A stretch of DNA of 64,000 bases, taken from Cucumis sativus. Taxonomy: Eukaryota > Streptophyta > Magnoliopsida > Cucurbitales > Cucurbitaceae. Within the stretch, counting starts at the first letter, position 1. Every line of letters starts with the position of its first letter. Positions 61,989 to 64,000 of this stretch are shown here, piece after piece. Under the pieces are notes generated by a model. It worked only from the letters and a program-made list of their open reading frames with translations, had not been told where the DNA came from and did no database searches. The stretch spans positions 6,820,001 to 6,884,000 of the forward strand of contig NC_026657.2 in assembly GCF_000004075.3 (NCBI RefSeq), given 5' to 3'. The position numbers and the translations under genes were made by a program.

Positions 61989-63606
61989 TTCCTACAGGTT
62001 TGAAATAGAGCATTCTGGAGCCAAATTCAACGGTATCGGTCTTTATATCCAATATGGAGCGAATAATTTAGGGAAATCGTAAAAAATAGGTTAAAAATTG
62101 AGGGATAAAAGATTTTTATGATTGGTTTTGAAAAATATGATTTTTTAAGGATGAATTGAATTTTTCCTTTATCTTCCCTGCTATTTCCTCTCTCACCTTT
62201 ATTTTCTCCCTCCATCAACACATTCCTCTTCTACTCTATTCTTTATTTTTTTCATCATTCTCTATCATGTCTCTATCTCTTTTTCTGATTTTGAAACTAA
62301 TAGTGCAAGTTTGAAATGTGCAATATGCATATGAAATAAAACATTCGGTCTAATAAACTTATTAAACATGCACAAAATCACTCTAAATGACTTAAGAGGG
62401 GTAGCAATTTGATCATAAAATTTATTAGGCCGGAGTTTCACAATCAAGTTGATACCCCTTCTAAGTGATTTAAGTGATTTTGTGCATGTTTAGTAAGTTT
62501 ATTAGGTCGGATGTTTTATTTCACCCGCATCTCGTCCATGTCTGGTACATTTCAAACTTGCACGTTTCATTTATGTTTGTGAGAAGAATAATGTGTGGAT
62601 GAATGGAGAAAATAAAGGTGACATGGAAGGGAAGGAAGAGATAAAAGAAGAAATTGAGAGATAAAATGGAAGGGAAGGAAAAATTAAAGAAGGATAATTT
62701 AATAATAAAGTTTGAATTTTGAGATACTTAATATATAAGAAATAACAATAGAAGAAAAAAAGAAAAAGAATAAATTAAAAAAATTGATACTAATTTTAAT
62801 AAGTAAATATATTTTTAAAATTGAAGGAACGAGAATTAGTATATATATAAAATAATAAAAAAGAATAAGATGCGCGTCAATACAGTATATATTATATAAA
62901 TAATAAATGAAAAAGGAAAACGTGGGACCTACATGGTCTCGTAGACCCTTGCCCAAAATCACCTAATCTTTTTCATAGTTTTGGTCCAAACCTATTTTTA
63001 ACCGTACTTTCTAAAATCACATTGTTTAAAAAAAAACTTCACTAAATTACTGAGTAATAAAATTAAATTGTTACAAACTGAAAAATAACAACTAAATAGT
63101 TATAAACCAAATTCATTTACTAACTTTTATACAAGAACTAGACATAGTTTTACAAAAAAGAAAATTTATATCATTCATATACATTATTTGATTGATACAC
63201 TTAAATTCAATGAATTACTAACACATCTTCATGAGTTTAATATTTAAAAAATGAATCATAGGCTAACATCAATTAAACATCATAAATTTTGGTAATTGAT
63301 GTTGATTAAAGTTGAAAAATAAAATAGAGGTGATTTTTCTTTTGTTATATTATCTTAATTTTAATTTCGTGAGATGAGAGAATCAGACCTTAGGCTTATT
63401 GTGGCAGTTATCGAGTGAGTTGATATCGTACTTAAGCTTCCATTACTCGAATAGAGATGATAATCACGTCAGGAAGAAGAAGTAGAAGTAGAAGAAGAAG
63501 AAGCTAGATTGGAATTTCCTTTACTTCCCAAATTCAACTGTCCCACTGATGAGTTTCCGTCGTCGGTCACTATAATTCTTCCACTTCTCCTATCAGACTC
63601 AATTTC
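61989..63606. other. Divergent region between PNPO-like (-) and WD40 (+) genes
   Basis: Contains the fold-back element at 62303-62563, AT-rich DNA, and a leader rich in GAAGAA units at 63474-63502 just before the WD40 start. Confidence 0.6.
62303..62563. mobile_element. 261-bp fold-back element (MITE-like long inverted repeat)
   Basis: The left arm begins GTGCAAGTTTGAAATGTGCA and contains AACATTCGGTCTAATAAAC and AACATGCACAAAATCACT. The right arm carries the reverse complements in mirror order: AGTGATTTTGTGCATGTT, GTTTATTAGGTCGGATGTT and CATTTCAAACTTGCAC. Arms are roughly 110-120 bp and match at perhaps 80 percent, leaving a small centre near 62425. No ORF lies inside. A target-site duplication was not clear, so the class (MITE, Foldback or hairpin RNA locus) is open. 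Confidence 0.75.
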
Positions 63607-63985
63607 ATGGCGGGAACAGCCTCCAAGATGGATCCTATCTCTCGTCTCCCTCTCCCTCTTTTAGGATCCGAGCCGATCCCTCCAGCTCCGAATAGATTGG
63701 ACCCACTTGGTTCCTCCATCGATTGGATTCCGGACTTTGCCGGCTATGCGTGGGTCGCTTATGGAGCCTCATCTCTTTTGGTCATCTCTCATTTCCCTTC
63801 TCCTCTATCACCCCATGAAACCAAATTCGGACCCATATTTCGCCAGGTACTGGAGCTCTCTGGCGATCACTTATCAGCTGTCAATGCCGTGTCTTGGTCT
63901 CCTGTATTACCGTCGGAGGGCGAGCTTGCTGCAGCCGCGGGCAATCGGATATGGGTGTTTTCTCACGATTTGGGTGCTTCTCGAG
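63607..63985 (+). CDS. Rav1/DMX-like WD40 protein, first exon only (runs off the right edge)
   Basis: Exon 1 encodes 126 residues plus one base and ends at a GAG|GTACGC donor. It reads MAGTASKMDPISRLPLPLLG, then IDWIPDFAGYAWVAYGASSL, and a first WD-type strand pattern (VNAVSWSPVLPSEGELAAAA, NRIWVFSHDL). This matches the N-terminus of the large plant transducin/WD40 protein of the Rav1/DMXL family (At2g46560 type). In yeast and animals the Rav1 relatives form the RAVE complex that reassembles V-ATPase; the plant role is inferred by homology. Only a small part of this protein (normally more than 2,000 residues) is in view. The ATG at 63607 is the first one in frame; a second Met at residue 8 is possible. 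Confidence 0.9.
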
Positions 63986-64000
63986 GTACGCGATAGTTTG

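Noticed and set aside
1-64000. LTR retrotransposon, pararetrovirus or other virus-like element
   Set aside because: No reverse transcriptase, integrase, protease or capsid coding blocks and no paired long terminal repeats were recognised.
1-64000. tRNA, rRNA, snoRNA or miRNA genes
   Set aside because: Only degenerate Pol III-type boxes were seen; no complete cloverleaf or known precursor could be recognised by eye. tRNAscan-SE and a covariance-model search would decide.

Overview
The window is nuclear DNA from a eudicot plant. The support is AT-rich intergenic DNA, GT-AG introns, chloroplast transit-peptide genes, and plant-specific families (Dof, WNK8-type kinase, RS31 splicing factor, bifunctional fucokinase/GDP-fucose pyrophosphorylase). 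Gene content and style suggest a cucurbit such as melon or cucumber; that species guess is an impression from memory and was not tested. I see no prokaryotic operons, CRISPR arrays, rRNA or confident tRNA genes, and no virus-like or LTR coding remains.

Layout, left to right: the 5' part of a chloroplast DUF4079 membrane-protein gene (-, cut by the left edge); a single-exon BCS1-type AAA-ATPase (+); a chloroplast ATP synthase delta-like gene (+) whose transit-peptide and mature frames do not match without a splice or a frameshift; RS31 SR splicing factor (+, 5 coding exons); a Yippee-like zinc protein (-); a WNK8/10-type kinase (-, 7 exons); FKGP (+, 7 exons, one GC-AG intron); a broken tandem copy of an LRAT/NC-domain gene followed by its intact partner (+); ORMDL (+, with a 4.2-kb intron full of repeat tails); a short Dof factor (-); the nucleolar protein ESF1 (-, 7 exons); a small one-helix 'fiber'-type protein (+); a pyridoxamine-phosphate-oxidase-like flavoprotein (-, 6 exons); and the first exon of a Rav1/DMX-like WD40 gene (+), cut by the right edge.

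Exon joins were worked out by hand from donor and acceptor dinucleotides. For every multi-exon gene fully inside the window except the ATP synthase delta-like gene, the exon lengths sum to an intact frame, which is the main support for these models. The genes are unrelated housekeeping and regulatory functions, not a pathway cluster. Their order is informative: from memory, DUF4079-RS31, FKGP-LRAT-ORMDL and the fiber/PNPO-like/WD40 group all match neighbourhoods in Arabidopsis (At3g61860-61870, At1g01220-01230, At2g46540-46620), so the window looks like an ancestral block later split by genome duplication.

The most unusual items are the frame conflict in the delta-subunit gene, the LRAT pseudogene with an apparently perfect 391-bp tandem duplication, a 261-bp fold-back element at 62303-62563, a Cys-to-Gly change in the WNK catalytic loop, and tandem repeats inside the long RS31 intron that in other plants is alternatively spliced. 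I did not find a clearly novel multi-gene system.
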